Position numbers and translations under genes: made by a program. From the NCBI GenBank assembly GCA_029959905.1, contig JASCNZ010000016.1, positions 1 through 54,450 on the forward strand: a stretch of DNA of 54,450 bases, read 5' to 3'. Position 1 is the first letter of the stretch. Each line of letters opens with the position of its first letter. The notes below the pieces were generated by a model that ran no database searches, had not been told where the DNA came from, and saw only the letters and a list, made by a program, of their open reading frames with translations. Positions 1-10,000 of this stretch are shown here, in pieces. This DNA comes from Microbacteriaceae bacterium PS02344 (GTDB lineage: Bacteria; Actinomycetota; Actinomycetes; Actinomycetales; Microbacteriaceae).

Positions 1-103
1 GAGTGGAGGTGCGGCGCCCCGATCTGCAGCTGTCCGGGGCGACGGAGACGCTGGAACCCCTGACCGACGCGACTCCGGCCGGTCCGACCGGGCGGGAGTC
101 GTG
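1..103 (+). repeat. Perfect 103-bp copy of an internal dnaE2 segment at the window edge
   Basis: Bases 1-103 are identical to 24892-24994, which lies inside the dnaE2 coding sequence; identity stops at base 104 (g here, c at 24995). The copy encodes the same dnaE2 reading frame but has no flanking dnaE2 sequence and runs straight into a C/G homopolymer tract. There is no transposase, terminal repeat or target-site duplication. It is most simply a chimeric read or contig-end artefact rather than a real second copy. Confidence 0.9.
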
Positions 104-213
104 GCGGGGGGGTGCCCCCCCCCCCCCCCGGCGCGGGGGGCGGGCCCCCCCCCCCCGCGGCCCCACCCCCCCCCCCCCCCCCCGGCGCCCCCCCCGGGGG
201 GGGGGGGGGCGCC
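104..213. other. C/G homopolymer low-complexity tract, probable sequencing or assembly artefact
   Basis: About 110 bp made almost only of long C and G runs, with no codon structure in any frame. The transition from exact dnaE2 copy to homopolymer to the aroG 3' flank is abrupt. Real high-GC chromosome elsewhere in the window does not look like this. Any reading frame through this tract should be disregarded. Confidence 0.85.
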
Positions 214-230
214 CTTCGAGGGATGCGGGG

Positions 231-1571
231 TCAGCGCTTCTCGAGCTCCTCCGCGACGAGGAACGCCAGCTCGAGCGACTGCATGTGGTTCAGCCGAGGA
301 TCGCACAGGCTCTCGTAACGCGTGGCGAGCGCCGCCTCGTCGATGTGCTCCGATCCGCCCAGGCATTCGGTCACGTCGTCGCCGGTGAGCTCGACATGGA
401 TGCCCCCGGGGAACGTGCCGACCGCACGGTGCGCCTCGAAGAAGCCCCGCACCTCGTCGACGACGTCATCGAAACGACGGGTCTTGTAACCGGTGGGTGT
501 GGTGATGCCGTTGCCATGCATCGGATCCGTCACCCACAGCGGGGTGGCGCCGGAGTCGCGCACCGCCTCGAGCAGCGGCGGCAGGGCGTCGCGGATCTTG
601 CCCGCGCCCATGCGCGTGATGAACGTCAGGCGCCCGGGCTCGCGGTTCGGGTCGAGCTTGTCGATCAGCTCGAGCGCGGTCTCCGGCGTGGTCGTCGGGC
701 CGAGCTTCACGCCGATGGGGTTGCGGATGCGCGAGAAGTAGTCGACGTGGGCGCCGTCGAGCTCGCGGGTACGCTCACCGATCCACAGGAAGTGCGCCGA
801 CGTGTTGTACGGGGTGTCGGTGCGCGAGTCGATGCGCGTCATGGGCCGCTCGTAGTCCATGAGCAGACCCTCGTGCCCGGTGAAGAACTCGACGCGCTTC
901 AGCTCGTCGAAGTCGGCGCCCGCCGCCTCCATGAACTTGATGGCGCGGTCGATCTCGGCGGCCATGCGCTCGTAGCGCTGATTGGCCGGGTTCTGCGCGA
1001 AGCCTTTGTTCCAGGAGTGCACCTCGCGCAGATCGGCGAACCCGCCCTGCGTGAACGCGCGGATGAGGTTCAGCGTCGACGCCGCCGTGTGGTAGCCCTG
1101 CAGCAGGCGACCGGGGTCTGCCTGGCGCGAGGCCTCGGTGAAGTCGTAACCGTTGACGATGTCTCCGCGGTAGGCCGGCAGAGTGACGTCGCCGCGCGTC
1201 TCGCTGTCGCTCGATCGCGGCTTGGCGAACTGCCCCGCCATGCGGCCCATCTTCACGACCGGCATGGACGCACCGTAGGTGAGCACGACGGCCATCTGGA
1301 GCACGGTCTTGATCCGGTTGCGGATCTGCTCGGCCGTCGCGCCGGCGAACGTCTCGGCGCAGTCTCCACCCTGCAGCAGGAAGGCCTGGCCGGACGCGGC
1401 CCGGGCCAGACGATCGCGGAGGTTGTCGACCTCTCCGGCGAACACCAGCGGGGGCAGCGCGGCGATCTGGCGCGAGACCTCGGCCACGCGCTCGGCGTCG
1501 GGCCACTGCGGCTGCTGCTTGATGGGGAGGGAACGCCAGGCATCCAGGGCGTCGATGTCGTGCGGGAGCAT
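231..1571 (-). CDS. aroG: Class II 3-deoxy-D-arabino-heptulosonate-7-phosphate synthase
   Basis: First step of the shikimate pathway: condenses phosphoenolpyruvate and erythrose 4-phosphate to DAHP in the cytosol. The 446-aa product is full length for the class II (plant/actinobacterial) family. It carries the conserved LLQGGDCAETF segment (residues 65-75, metal-ligand Cys71), the VVKMGRMAGQFAKPRS segment, a VKLGPTT segment and WVTDPMHGN near the C-terminus. The C-terminus (SLELAFLVAEELEKR) looks complete, so the artefact beyond base 230 has not cut the gene. The ATG at 1571 lies 6 nt after a TAGGCT hexamer, suggesting a leaderless transcript. The PlsC-like gene lies 37 bp upstream on the same strand. 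Confidence 0.96.
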   Translation of the reverse strand: MLPHDIDALDAWRSLPIKQQPQWPDAERVAEVSRQIAALPPLVFAGEVDNLRDRLARAASGQAFLLQGGDCAETFAGATAEQIRNRIKTVLQMAVVLTYGASMPVVKMGRMAGQFAKPRSSDSETRGDVTLPAYRGDIVNGYDFTEASRQADPGRLLQGYHTAASTLNLIRAFTQGGFADLREVHSWNKGFAQNPANQRYERMAAEIDRAIKFMEAAGADFDELKRVEFFTGHEGLLMDYERPMTRIDSRTDTPYNTSAHFLWIGERTRELDGAHVDYFSRIRNPIGVKLGPTTTPETALELIDKLDPNREPGRLTFITRMGAGKIRDALPPLLEAVRDSGATPLWVTDPMHGNGITTPTGYKTRRFDDVVDEVRGFFEAHRAVGTFPGGIHVELTGDDVTECLGGSEHIDEAALATRYESLCDPRLNHMQSLELAFLVAEELEKR

Positions 1572-1583
1572 GCCCCCAGCCTA
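1572..1583 (-). promoter_or_regulatory. Putative -10 element of a leaderless aroG promoter
   Basis: On the minus strand TAGGCT (1583-1578) is followed by six bases and then the aroG ATG. TANNNT at this distance is the usual geometry for actinobacterial leaderless transcripts. No Shine-Dalgarno is evident. It lies in the 37-bp gap behind the acyltransferase gene. Confidence 0.55.
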
Positions 1584-1608
1584 GTGGTCGCGCACCGCGC
1601 GACCGGCC

Positions 1609-2307
1609 TCAGCGGCGTCGTGTGACGCGGGCCGGGAGGCGGTCCTTCACGGACGACGCGTAGACGTCTTCGTACTCCTGCGCCCCGAGCCGCTGTAGCG
1701 CGACCATGATCTCGTCGGTGACCGATCGCAGGATGTAGCGGTCGTTCTCCATGCCCGCGTACCGCGAGAAGTCCAGCGGCTCTCCGATCACAATGCCGAC
1801 GCGGGTGATTCGGGGGATGCGCTGCCCGATCGGCATGGCGGTGTCGGTGTCGACCATCACCACGGGGATGACGGGCACCTTGGCCTCGAGCGCCATGCGC
1901 GCGATACCGGTGCGCCCGCGATAGAGCTTGCCGTCGGGGCTGCGCGTACCCTCGGGATAGATGCCGAGCAGGTCTCCCCCGCCGAGCACCTGAAGGCCCG
2001 TGTTGAGTGACGCTTCGGAGGCTTTGCCGCCCGAGCGGTCGATGGGCAGCTGGCCGGTGGCCTTCATGAAGAACTTGGTCGACCAGCCCTTGAGGCCGCG
2101 CCCGGTGAAGTAGTCGCTCTTGGCGAGGAACGACATCGAGCGGTCGATCATCAGCGGCAGGAAGATCGAATCGGCGAACGAGAGATGATTGCTGGCAAGG
2201 ATGGCGGCACCGGTCCGGGGCACGTTCGCGCGCCCCACGATCCAGGGGCGGAAGACCGCCTTGACCACGGGGCCGATCACCACGTATTTCATCAGCCAGT
2301 AGAACAT
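1609..2307 (-). CDS. PlsC-family 1-acyl-glycerol-3-phosphate acyltransferase
   Basis: Membrane-associated acyltransferase of the lysophosphatidate acyltransferase family, which puts the second acyl chain on glycerol 3-phosphate to make phosphatidate. The 232-aa product has the catalytic HX4D motif in NHLSFAD (His41, Asp46), the substrate motif PEGTRS (119-124) and the downstream VPVIPVVM segment. A hydrophobic N-terminus (MFYWLMKYVVIGPVVKAVF) suggests membrane attachment. The ATG at 2307 was chosen because the family begins at this hydrophobic helix; an in-frame ATG at 2349 would add 14 basic residues. It is divergent from the acyl-CoA ligase gene 150 bp away, so both lipid genes share one intergenic region. 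Exact acyl acceptor is inferred. Confidence 0.88.
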   Translation of the reverse strand: MFYWLMKYVVIGPVVKAVFRPWIVGRANVPRTGAAILASNHLSFADSIFLPLMIDRSMSFLAKSDYFTGRGLKGWSTKFFMKATGQLPIDRSGGKASEASLNTGLQVLGGGDLLGIYPEGTRSPDGKLYRGRTGIARMALEAKVPVIPVVMVDTDTAMPIGQRIPRITRVGIVIGEPLDFSRYAGMENDRYILRSVTDEIMVALQRLGAQEYEDVYASSVKDRLPARVTRRR

Positions 2308-2457
2308 CGAGGTGAGTCTATCGCCGCGACGCCGCCGCTTCGGGAACATCCGATGGACACGGCTCGGCGCGCGACTCAGTATCACCTCACATGCGACCGG
2401 GTGCCATGCTCTAGACTCGGGGGCAACCCGTGCCCGACCGGTACCGAAGGAGCTGCC

Positions 2458-4290
2458 GTGGTCCAGTTTGAAGTTCCCGCCGTCGTCCCCGCCGACCCTG
2501 ACGCGAACGTCAGCGACCTCCTGGTCGAGCGTGTGCGCGCGACGCCCGATCGCCCCTTGTTCTCCGTCCCCGATCGTGACGGCTGGCGCGACATCTCGGC
2601 CGCCGACTTCGAGAAGGCCGTCGTCGCCCTCGCGAAGGGCTTCACCGCGGCGGGCATCCAGCCCGGCGACAAGGTGGGCTTCCTCGCGCGCACGACCTAC
2701 GACTGGACGCTCGTCGACTTCGGCCTGTTCTACGCCGGTGCCGTGATGGTCCCGATCTACGAGACGAGCTCGCCCTCGCAGATCCAGTGGATCATGGAGG
2801 ACTCCGGCGCCATCGCTCTGCTCGTCGAGTCGCCCGAGCACTTCGCGCGGGTCGACGAGATCCGTGGCGACCTGCCGCTGCTGCGGGAGGTGTGGCAGCT
2901 CCACCTCGGCGCGATCGCCACGCTCTCGGCGCAGGGTGCCTCCGTCGACGACGCCGAGATCGAGCGCCGCCGCGGTCTCGCCGTCGGTGCCGACATCGCG
3001 ACCCTCATCTACACGTCCGGATCGACCGGTCGCCCGAAGGGATGTGTGCTCACGCACAGCAACTTCGTCGAACTCTCCCGCAACTCCGCGAAGGCCCTGG
3101 ATGCGGTCGTGCAGACGCCCGGAGCATCGACGCTGCTGTTCATCACCACGGCGCACGTCTTCGCCCGCTTCATCTCGATCCTCAACATCCACGCGGGCGT
3201 GCGCACGGGACACCAGCCCGACACCCGTCAACTGCTCCCCGCCCTCGGCTCTTTCAAGCCCACCTTCCTCCTCGCCGTGCCCCGCGTGTTCGAGAAGGTC
3301 TACAACTCGGCCGAGCAGAAGGCCGAGGCGGGCGGCAAGGGCAAGATCTTCCGCGCCGCGGCCGACGTCGCGATCGAGCACTCGAAGCGCCTCGAGGCCG
3401 GCGAGAAGATCCCGTTCGGCATGAAGCTGAAGTTCGCCCTCTTCAACAAGCTCGTGTACAGCAAGCTCCGCGATGCCATGGGCGGGAACGTGGCGCACGC
3501 GGTCTCGGGCTCCGCGCCGCTCGGCTCGCGCCTCGGGCACTTCTTCCACAGTCTCGGCGTCGTCATCCTCGAGGGCTACGGCCTCACCGAGACCACCGCT
3601 CCGGCGACCGTCAACCTCGCCGACAAGTCGAAGATCGGCACCGTCGGCCCCGCGCTGCCCGGTGTCGGCGTGCGCCTGGCTGACGACGGCGAGATCGAGG
3701 TCCGTGGCATCAACGTCTTCCGCGAGTACTGGAACAACCCCGAGGCGACCGCGGCCGCGTTCAGTGAGGGCGGGTGGTTCCGCACCGGCGACATCGGCAG
3801 CTTCGACAGCGAGGGCTTCCTCACCATCACCGGACGGAAGAAGGAGATCATCGTCACGGCGGGTGGCAAGAACGTCGCACCCGCCGCGCTCGAGGACCCG
3901 ATCCGCGCGAACCCGATCGTCGGCCAGGTCGTGGTGGTCGGAGACCAGAAGCCGTTCATCTCGGCGCTGGTGACCCTCGATTCCGAGATGCTGCCGACAT
4001 GGCTCGCGAACAACGGCCTTCCGTCCGACATGCCGCTGCGTGAGGCCGCGAGCAACGACGCCGTCCGCGCCGAGGTGCAGCGCGCCGTCGATGCCGCCAA
4101 CACGCGGGTGTCGCGCGCCGAGTCGATCCGCAAGTTCACGATCCTCGACACGGAGTGGACCGAGGCATCCGGCCACCTGACGCCGAAGCTGTCGATCAAG
4201 CGGAACGTGATCATGAGCGACTTCGCCGACGAGATCGCCGCGATCTACGATGAGCCGGTGGCCACCACCAACGTGTCGATCACCGGCTGA
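2458..4290 (+). CDS. Long-chain fatty-acid--CoA ligase (AMP-forming)
   Basis: ANL-superfamily enzyme that activates fatty acids to acyl-AMP and then acyl-CoA. The 610-aa product has the P-loop motif YTSGSTGRPKG at about residues 184-194, the YGLTETT motif near 372, the WFRTGDIG motif and GRKKEIIVTAGGKNVAP close to the C-terminal domain with its catalytic lysine. It resembles the FadD15/long-chain group. The start is GTG 2458, preceded by AAGGAG at 2447-2452 with 5-nt spacing; longer in-frame upstream codons lie in the intergenic region and lack a ribosome site. It is divergent from the acyltransferase gene and convergent with def across a strong hairpin. Confidence 0.95.
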   Translation: MVQFEVPAVVPADPDANVSDLLVERVRATPDRPLFSVPDRDGWRDISAADFEKAVVALAKGFTAAGIQPGDKVGFLARTTYDWTLVDFGLFYAGAVMVPIYETSSPSQIQWIMEDSGAIALLVESPEHFARVDEIRGDLPLLREVWQLHLGAIATLSAQGASVDDAEIERRRGLAVGADIATLIYTSGSTGRPKGCVLTHSNFVELSRNSAKALDAVVQTPGASTLLFITTAHVFARFISILNIHAGVRTGHQPDTRQLLPALGSFKPTFLLAVPRVFEKVYNSAEQKAEAGGKGKIFRAAADVAIEHSKRLEAGEKIPFGMKLKFALFNKLVYSKLRDAMGGNVAHAVSGSAPLGSRLGHFFHSLGVVILEGYGLTETTAPATVNLADKSKIGTVGPALPGVGVRLADDGEIEVRGINVFREYWNNPEATAAAFSEGGWFRTGDIGSFDSEGFLTITGRKKEIIVTAGGKNVAPAALEDPIRANPIVGQVVVVGDQKPFISALVTLDSEMLPTWLANNGLPSDMPLREAASNDAVRAEVQRAVDAANTRVSRAESIRKFTILDTEWTEASGHLTPKLSIKRNVIMSDFADEIAAIYDEPVATTNVSITG

Positions 4291-4295
4291 CTCGA

Positions 4296-4344
4296 CGACG
4301 CAGCCCCCGCCCCGTGCAGTATCGACGGGTCGGGGGCTGCGTCG
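4296..4344. terminator. Bidirectional hairpin terminator between the acyl-CoA ligase and def
   Basis: Perfect 14-bp inverted repeat: left arm 4296-4309 (CGACGCAGCCCCCG), right arm 4331-4344, loop 21 nt. It begins 6 bp after the ligase stop and ends 9 bp before the def stop on the other strand. No U-tract follows, which is common in high-GC actinobacteria. Confidence 0.75.
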
Positions 4345-4353
4345 CGGATGCCG

Positions 4354-4845
4354 TCAGAACCAGCTGCTCTCCCGCACCTCGCGCATCGCCACGCGACGCG
4401 TCTCGGGGTCGAGGCGCGACAGGTACAGCATGCCGTCGAGGTGGTCGGTCTCGTGCTGCAGCGCCTGGGCGAGCAATCCGTCGCCCTCGAGCACCACCTG
4501 TTCGCCGTCGAGGTCGATACCCTCGACCCGCGCCCACGGGTGGCGCAGCGCGTCGTGCCAGAGTCCCGGAACCGACAGGCAGCCCTCCCCCGTCGGCACG
4601 GGGTCGCCGCGCACTTCGGTGAGCACGGGATTCAGCACGTAGCCGATCTCGCCGTCGACGTTGTAGCTGAAGGCGCGCACCGCGACACCGATCTGCGGGG
4701 CCGCAACGCCGGCGCGCCCCGGGACCTCGACCGTGTCGACGAGGTCGGCGACCAGGGCGCGGACGCCGTCGTCGATGTGTTCGATCGGCGCACACACGGT
4801 ACGCAGCACCGGGTCGCCGAAGACGCGGATCTCGCGCACGGTCAC
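4354..4845 (-). CDS. def: Peptide deformylase
   Basis: Removes the formyl group from N-terminal methionine of nascent proteins; a metal-dependent cytosolic enzyme acting at the ribosome. The 163-aa product has all three family motifs: GVAAPQIG (46-53), EGCLS with metal-ligand Cys89 (87-91) and HETDH (131-135) with the two His ligands and catalytic Glu. Start is GTG 4845, overlapping the stop of the MinD-like gene by 4 nt (GTGA), with GGAGG about 7 nt upstream inside that gene. This implies translational coupling in a pyc/MinD-like/def transcription unit. Confidence 0.96.
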   Translation of the reverse strand: MTVREIRVFGDPVLRTVCAPIEHIDDGVRALVADLVDTVEVPGRAGVAAPQIGVAVRAFSYNVDGEIGYVLNPVLTEVRGDPVPTGEGCLSVPGLWHDALRHPWARVEGIDLDGEQVVLEGDGLLAQALQHETDHLDGMLYLSRLDPETRRVAMREVRESSWF

Positions 4846-6992
4846 GCGGATGCCTCCGCCCGCAGACCCTCGACGACGAGCGCGGCGAGCTCGCGCGCGG
4901 CGGCGCGAGTCGCGGGCTGCAGCTGGGCGAACACGATGGGTCCGCCGGCCGCGATCTGCGCGTCGTACGGCATGCGCACCACCGAGCGCACCCGCGTGGC
5001 GAAGTGGGCCTGCAGTTCGTCGACGCGCACCAGCGGCGTTCCCGGCGCGGACTGGTTGAGCACGACGATGGCCTCGCGCGCCTGTCGGGCGTGACCGTTG
5101 GTCTCGAGCCAGGTCAGCGTCTCGCTGGCCAGCCGTGCCTCGTCGACGCTCAGCCCGGAGACGATCACGAGACGGTCCGCGAGGTCGAGCGTGGCGGACA
5201 TCACGTCGTGCACGATCCCGGTACCGGTGTCGGTGAGGACGAGCGAGTAGAAGTGCGCCGCGACATCGGCGACCTGGCGGTATGCGGGGTCTCCGAACGC
5301 CTCGGCCACTCGAGGGTCGTCGTCGGAGGCGAGCACGTCGAGCCGTGTGCTGTCGCGCGCAACGAGAGCCGAGACGTCGTGATAACCCGAGATGCGGTCG
5401 CGCGCCTTCACCAGGTCGCGCACCGAACTCGTCCGCCCGTTGTGGGCGATGCGGTCCGCGAGCGTGCCACGGTCGGGGTTCGCGTCGATCGCGATGACGC
5501 GGTCGTCTCTCGCATCCGCGAGGGCCATGCCCAGCAGCGCGGTGATGGTCGTCTTGCCGACGCCGCCCTTGCGCGAGAGCACCGGCACGAAGCGCGCGCC
5601 GCCGGTCAGCGGTGCGGCGATGCGGGCACTCAGCGCCTTGCGCTCGCGCGCGCGGCGGCCGTCGCCGAGGTTGATGCGACCTCCCGTGAGGCTGTAGATC
5701 AGGTGCGACCAGCCGCCCTCGGGTTCGGGGCGGGCGGCGTGGCTCGGAACCAGCAGCCGATCGGAGGTGAGCAGGTCGGCGGACTCGCGCGAGGACTCGG
5801 ACAGGTCGCCCACGCGCTTCGCGGCCGGTGTCGGGTTCGGCTCGGTCGAGCGCGCTGCGTGGCGGGTGACGGCTCGCTTCGGCTCCTCCATGCGGGAGGC
5901 CTCCTTCGCTTCGGGGTGGGCGGCGGCGCGCCGCGTAGTCGGGCGGGCGAGCGGCGGAGCGGCCGCCTCGACCGGGAGTGCCGCCTCGACCGGGAGTGCC
6001 GGCTCGACCGGAGGTGCCGACTCGTCGGCGACTGCGGCTATCTGCGCCGCGTCCTCCGCCCGCGCCTTCTCGGCCGACTCGTCGTTCGAGGATGCTGCGG
6101 CGGGGTCGAGGTCCGCCGGCTCCGCAGTATCGTCCGCCGGGATCGGCGGCTCGGGATTCTCGGGTTCTGCATCCACGGTCTCCGCGTCCGGAACTCCGAC
6201 CTCTGTGGTCTCCGCACCCGCGGTCGCTGCAGCCGCCGTCTCGGCCTCCGCAGGCTCGGCGTCCGCGGGCTCGGTGTCCGCGGGCTCGGTGTCCGCGGGC
6301 TCGGCATCCGCGCGTTCCATGTCCGCGGGCTCGGCATCCGCGGTCTCCGCGACGTCGGGATCGACACTCGGGGTCTCCGCGACCGCGGATTCGGCCTCCG
6401 CAGGCTCGACATCCATAGAGCCCACCGGCTCGGCATCCGCGGACTCGGATACCTCGGGCTCCTGATCCGCCACCGGCATCTCCGCAGCGGGTGACTCGGG
6501 GTCTTCGCGCTCCCCGTCGATGGGCATCCCATCCTCCGGCTCCACGACGTCCTGCTCCACGACTTCCTGCTCCACGACGTCCGACTCCTCGTCGGCCGAC
6601 TGCTCACCGCCGCGTTCCGCATCGACCGGCTCACCATCGGTGCCGTCGCGGCCGCCCGCGGCTGCCGCGGGAAGCGAGGAGATGATGATCGCACCGGTGG
6701 CCGGGCCGCCGTTCTCGGCGCGCGCGCTGACGTCCGCGTCATCTGCGGAAGGCGCGACGGTCCTGTTGCCGTGATCGGTGACGATGTCGGCGACGACCGA
6801 CTCGTCGATCTCTCCGTCGATCACCTCGTCATCAGCGAGGTCGTCATCGATCGACATCGGCAGGACGACGCTCACCTGTGCGGTGGCAGGACTTCCGACG
6901 ATGCCGATCGCGGTGGTGTCGATGGCGATCGCCTCGTCGAGCACTCCGGTCGAGTCGTCGTCGACGGGATCGGTGGTGTTGTTCGTGTTCAC
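4842..6992 (-). CDS. MinD/ParA-like ATPase with a long acidic repeat-rich N-terminus
   Basis: 716 aa in two parts. Residues 1 to about 450 are low complexity, very rich in Glu, Ala, Asp and Pro, with pentapeptide-like repeats ([15 protein letters not shown]) over roughly residues 215-300 and a more basic linker around 370-460. The C-terminal 250 residues are a SIMIBI ATPase with a deviant Walker [11 protein letters not shown] near residue 475, a [11 protein letters not shown] segment and a VLTDTGTG segment. The layout recalls EspI-like proteins of type VII secretion loci, but no ESX gene is present here, so role and partner are unknown. GTG 6992 was chosen because GGGAGC precedes it. pyc is upstream, def overlaps downstream. 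Confidence 0.85.
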   Translation of the reverse strand: MNTNNTTDPVDDDSTGVLDEAIAIDTTAIGIVGSPATAQVSVVLPMSIDDDLADDEVIDGEIDESVVADIVTDHGNRTVAPSADDADVSARAENGGPATGAIIISSLPAAAAGGRDGTDGEPVDAERGGEQSADEESDVVEQEVVEQDVVEPEDGMPIDGEREDPESPAAEMPVADQEPEVSESADAEPVGSMDVEPAEAESAVAETPSVDPDVAETADAEPADMERADAEPADTEPADTEPADAEPAEAETAAAATAGAETTEVGVPDAETVDAEPENPEPPIPADDTAEPADLDPAAASSNDESAEKARAEDAAQIAAVADESAPPVEPALPVEAALPVEAAAPPLARPTTRRAAAHPEAKEASRMEEPKRAVTRHAARSTEPNPTPAAKRVGDLSESSRESADLLTSDRLLVPSHAARPEPEGGWSHLIYSLTGGRINLGDGRRARERKALSARIAAPLTGGARFVPVLSRKGGVGKTTITALLGMALADARDDRVIAIDANPDRGTLADRIAHNGRTSSVRDLVKARDRISGYHDVSALVARDSTRLDVLASDDDPRVAEAFGDPAYRQVADVAAHFYSLVLTDTGTGIVHDVMSATLDLADRLVIVSGLSVDEARLASETLTWLETNGHARQAREAIVVLNQSAPGTPLVRVDELQAHFATRVRSVVRMPYDAQIAAGGPIVFAQLQPATRAAARELAALVVEGLRAEASA
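6246..6345. repeat. Imperfect 15-nt tandem repeat encoding acidic pentapeptides
   Basis: About six to seven copies of a 15-nt unit related to tccgcgggctcggtg on the plus strand. On the coding (minus) strand each unit encodes one pentapeptide such as TEPAD or AEPAD. The unit keeps frame, so copy number can vary without frameshift. Related degenerate units extend either side, roughly 6100-6480. Confidence 0.8.
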
Positions 6993-7009
6993 GGTCTTGC
7001 TCCCAGCTC

Positions 7010-7041
7010 GCGCGGGCGGAGGTGCAGGCGATCGCCCGCGC
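7010..7041. other. GC-rich hairpin between pyc and the MinD-like gene
   Basis: A 9-bp perfect inverted repeat (GCGCGGGCG at 7010-7018, CGCCCGCGC at 7033-7041) with a 14-nt loop, in the 66-bp gap downstream of the pyc stop. It could be a weak terminator, an attenuator or an RNA-processing site separating pyc from the MinD-like/def pair. Function is inferred from position only. Confidence 0.45.
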
Positions 7042-7058
7042 CCCCGCACCGCACAAGG

Positions 7059-10000
7059 TTAGTGCGCCGGGCGGACCACGACCAAAAGATCACCGGCATC
7101 GACCTGCTGGGTCGCGGAGATCGCCAGGCGTTCGACCACACCATCGATCGGCGTCGTGATCGCCGCCTCCATCTTCATGGCCTCGATCGACGCCACCGGC
7201 TCGCCGGCCCGCACGGAGGCCCCCGGCTCGACCTTGACGGTCACCACTCCCGAGAACGGCGCAGCGATCTGCCCCGCCACGGAGGTGTCGGCCTTCTCGA
7301 CGGCGTGGGCGTCGACCGTGATCGATCGATCCCTCACGAACACCGGGCGCAGCTGCCCGTTGAGCGTCGTCATCACGGTACGCATGCCCTTGTCGTCAGC
7401 GTCGCCGACGGCCTCGAGCCCGACGTACAGCTGCACGCCGCGGTCGATCTCGACCACGTGCTCCTGGCCCGCGACCAGGCCGTAGAGGTAGTCGCTCGTG
7501 TCGAGCACGGACAGGTCGCCGAACAGCTCACGCATCTGCGTGAACTCGCGCATCGGGGCGGGGAACAGCAGGGTGTTCAGCCGCGCACGTCGGGTCGGGC
7601 TGTCTCCGCCGAGCGCAGCGCGGTCGTCGTCCGTGATGTCGGTCACGCCGGTGCGCACCGACCGTCCGGCCAGCACCTTCGTGCGGAACGGCTCCGGCCA
7701 GCCTCCCGGCAGGTCGCCCAGCTCGCCCGCCATGAAGCCGACGACCGAGTCCGGCACGTCGTACTTCTCGGGGTTCGCCTCGAAGTCGGCGGGGTCGGCC
7801 TTCACCGCCGCGAGGTGCAGGGCGAGATCGCCGACCACCTTCGACGAGGGGGTGACCTTGGGCACGCGCCCGAGGATGCGGTCGGCGGCGGCGTACATGT
7901 CCTCGATGAGTTCGAAGTCGTCGGCGAGGCCCAGCGCCTTCGCCTGCTGGCGCAGGTTCGACAGCTGACCGCCCGGGATCTCGTGGTGGTACACGCGGCC
8001 CGTGGGACCGGGAAGGCCCGACTCGAACGGCGCGTACTGGTGTCGCACCGCCTCCCAGTAGGGCTCGAGATCCGACACACTCGCCAGATCGATACCGCTG
8101 TCGCGGTCGGTGTGGGCGAGGGCGGCGACCAGCGCCGACAGCGACGGCTGGCTCGTCGTGCCCGACAGCGGAGCCGAGGCCGCGTCGACCGCGTCCACGC
8201 CGGCCGCGCTCGCGGCGAGCAGGGTCGCGAGCTGTCCGCCCGGGGTGTCGTGCGTGTGCAGGTGCACCGGCAGGTCGAACCGCTCGCGCAGCGCCGAGAC
8301 GAGCTTCGCCGCGGCAGCGGGACGCAGCAGCCCGGCCATGTCCTTGATGGCGAGGATGTGCGCGCCCGCGTCGACGATCTGCTCGGCGAGGCCGAGGTAG
8401 TAGTCGAGGGTGTAGAGGTCCTCGGCGGGGTTCAGGAGGTCTCCGGTGTAGCAGAGCGCGACCTCGGCCACCGCCGTGCCGGTACGACGGACCGCGTCGA
8501 TCGCCGGACGCATCTGCTCGATGTCGTTGAGGGCGTCGAAGATGCGGAAGATGTCGACGCCGCTCGCGGCGGCCTCGGCGACGAATGCCTCGGTCACCTC
8601 GGTCGGGTACGGCGTGTAGCCCACGGTGTTGCGACCGCGGAGCAGCATCTGGATGGCGACGTTCGGCAGCGCGGCCCGCAGCTTGTCGAGGCGCTCCCAC
8701 GGGTCTTCGCCGAGGAAGCGGAGGGCGACGTCGTAGGTGGCCCCACCCCAGGCCTCGACCGAGAGGAGTCCCGGGGTGAGACGAGCGAGGTACGGCGCGA
8801 CGGCGACGAGATCGCGGGTGCGCACCCGTGTGGCCAGGAGCGACTGGTGAGCGTCGCGCATCGTCGTGTCGGTGATCGCGAGCGCGGTCTGCGCCCGCAG
8901 TTCGGCGGCGAAGCGCTCCGGACCGAGGTCGAGCAGGCGCTGCCGCGAACCCGGGACCGGCTCCATGGTCAGATCGATCCGCGGCAGCTTGGTGCGCGGG
9001 TCGACCACGCCGAGGTGCGCGCCGTGCGGCTTGTTGACCGTGACGTCGACGAGCCAGTTCAGGATCTTCGTGCCGCGGTCCTTCGAGAGGCGACCGCGCA
9101 GCAGTTCGGGGCGCTCGTCGATGAAGGACGTACTGAGGTCTCCGGCGACGAAGGCTTCGTCATCGAGCAGGGCCTGCAGGAAGGGGATGTTCGTCGCGAC
9201 GCCGCGGATGCGGAACTCGGCGAGAGCACGCCGCGCACGGGCGACCGCGGCCGGGAAGTCGCGCCCGCGACAGGTCAGCTTCGACAACATGGAGTCGAAG
9301 TGCGGGCTGATCTGCGCCCCCTGGTGCACGGTGCCGCCGTCGAGGCGCACGCCCGCGCCGCCCGGAGAGCGGTACGTGGTGATCTTGCCCGTGTCGGGGC
9401 GGAAACCCTGCGTGGGATCCTCGGTGGTGATGCGGCACTGCAGCGCCGCGCCGCGCAGGTGCAGGTTCTGCTGCTGCAGACCGAGCTCGGCGAGGGTCTG
9501 CCCCGCCGCGATCCGCATCTGACTCTGCACCAGGTCGACGTCGGTGACCTCTTCGGTCACGGTGTGCTCGACCTGGATGCGCGGATTCATCTCGATGAAC
9601 ACGACCTCGCCCGCGCGCTCCCCCGTCGTCTCGAGGAGGAACTCGACGGTGCCGGCGTTCTCGTAGCCGATCGAACGGGCGAACGCCGTGGCGTACCCGT
9701 GCAGGGCCGTGCGGATGCTGTCGTCGAGGTTCGGGGCGGGCGCGATCTCGACCACCTTCTGGTGACGCCGCTGCACCGAGCAGTCGCGCTCGAACAGGTG
9801 GACCGTCTCGCCGGTCTTGTCGGCGAGCACCTGCACCTCGATGTGGCGCGGACGCACCACAGCCTGCTCGAGGAACATGCGGGGGTCGCCGAACGCGCTG
9901 CCGGCCTCGCGCATCGCCTCGGCGAGAGCCGGTGCGAGTTCGTCGGCGCTCTCGACGCGACGCATCCCGCGCCCGCCGCCGCCCGCGACCGCCTTGGCGA

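Noticed and set aside
3..102. Genuine second dnaE2 pseudogene
   Set aside because: Exact identity with the internal copy and the following homopolymer junk point to an artefact; a diverging pseudogene would carry mismatches.
3..1625. 540-aa plus-strand reading frame joining a dnaE2-like start to the aroG region
   Set aside because: It runs from the artefactual dnaE2 copy through the homopolymer tract into antisense aroG; no family features beyond the copied 34 residues.
2308..4176. N-terminal extension of the PlsC-like protein across the acyl-CoA ligase gene
   Set aside because: Antisense to a clear acyl-CoA ligase and lacks any known domain; the acyltransferase is complete from 2307.
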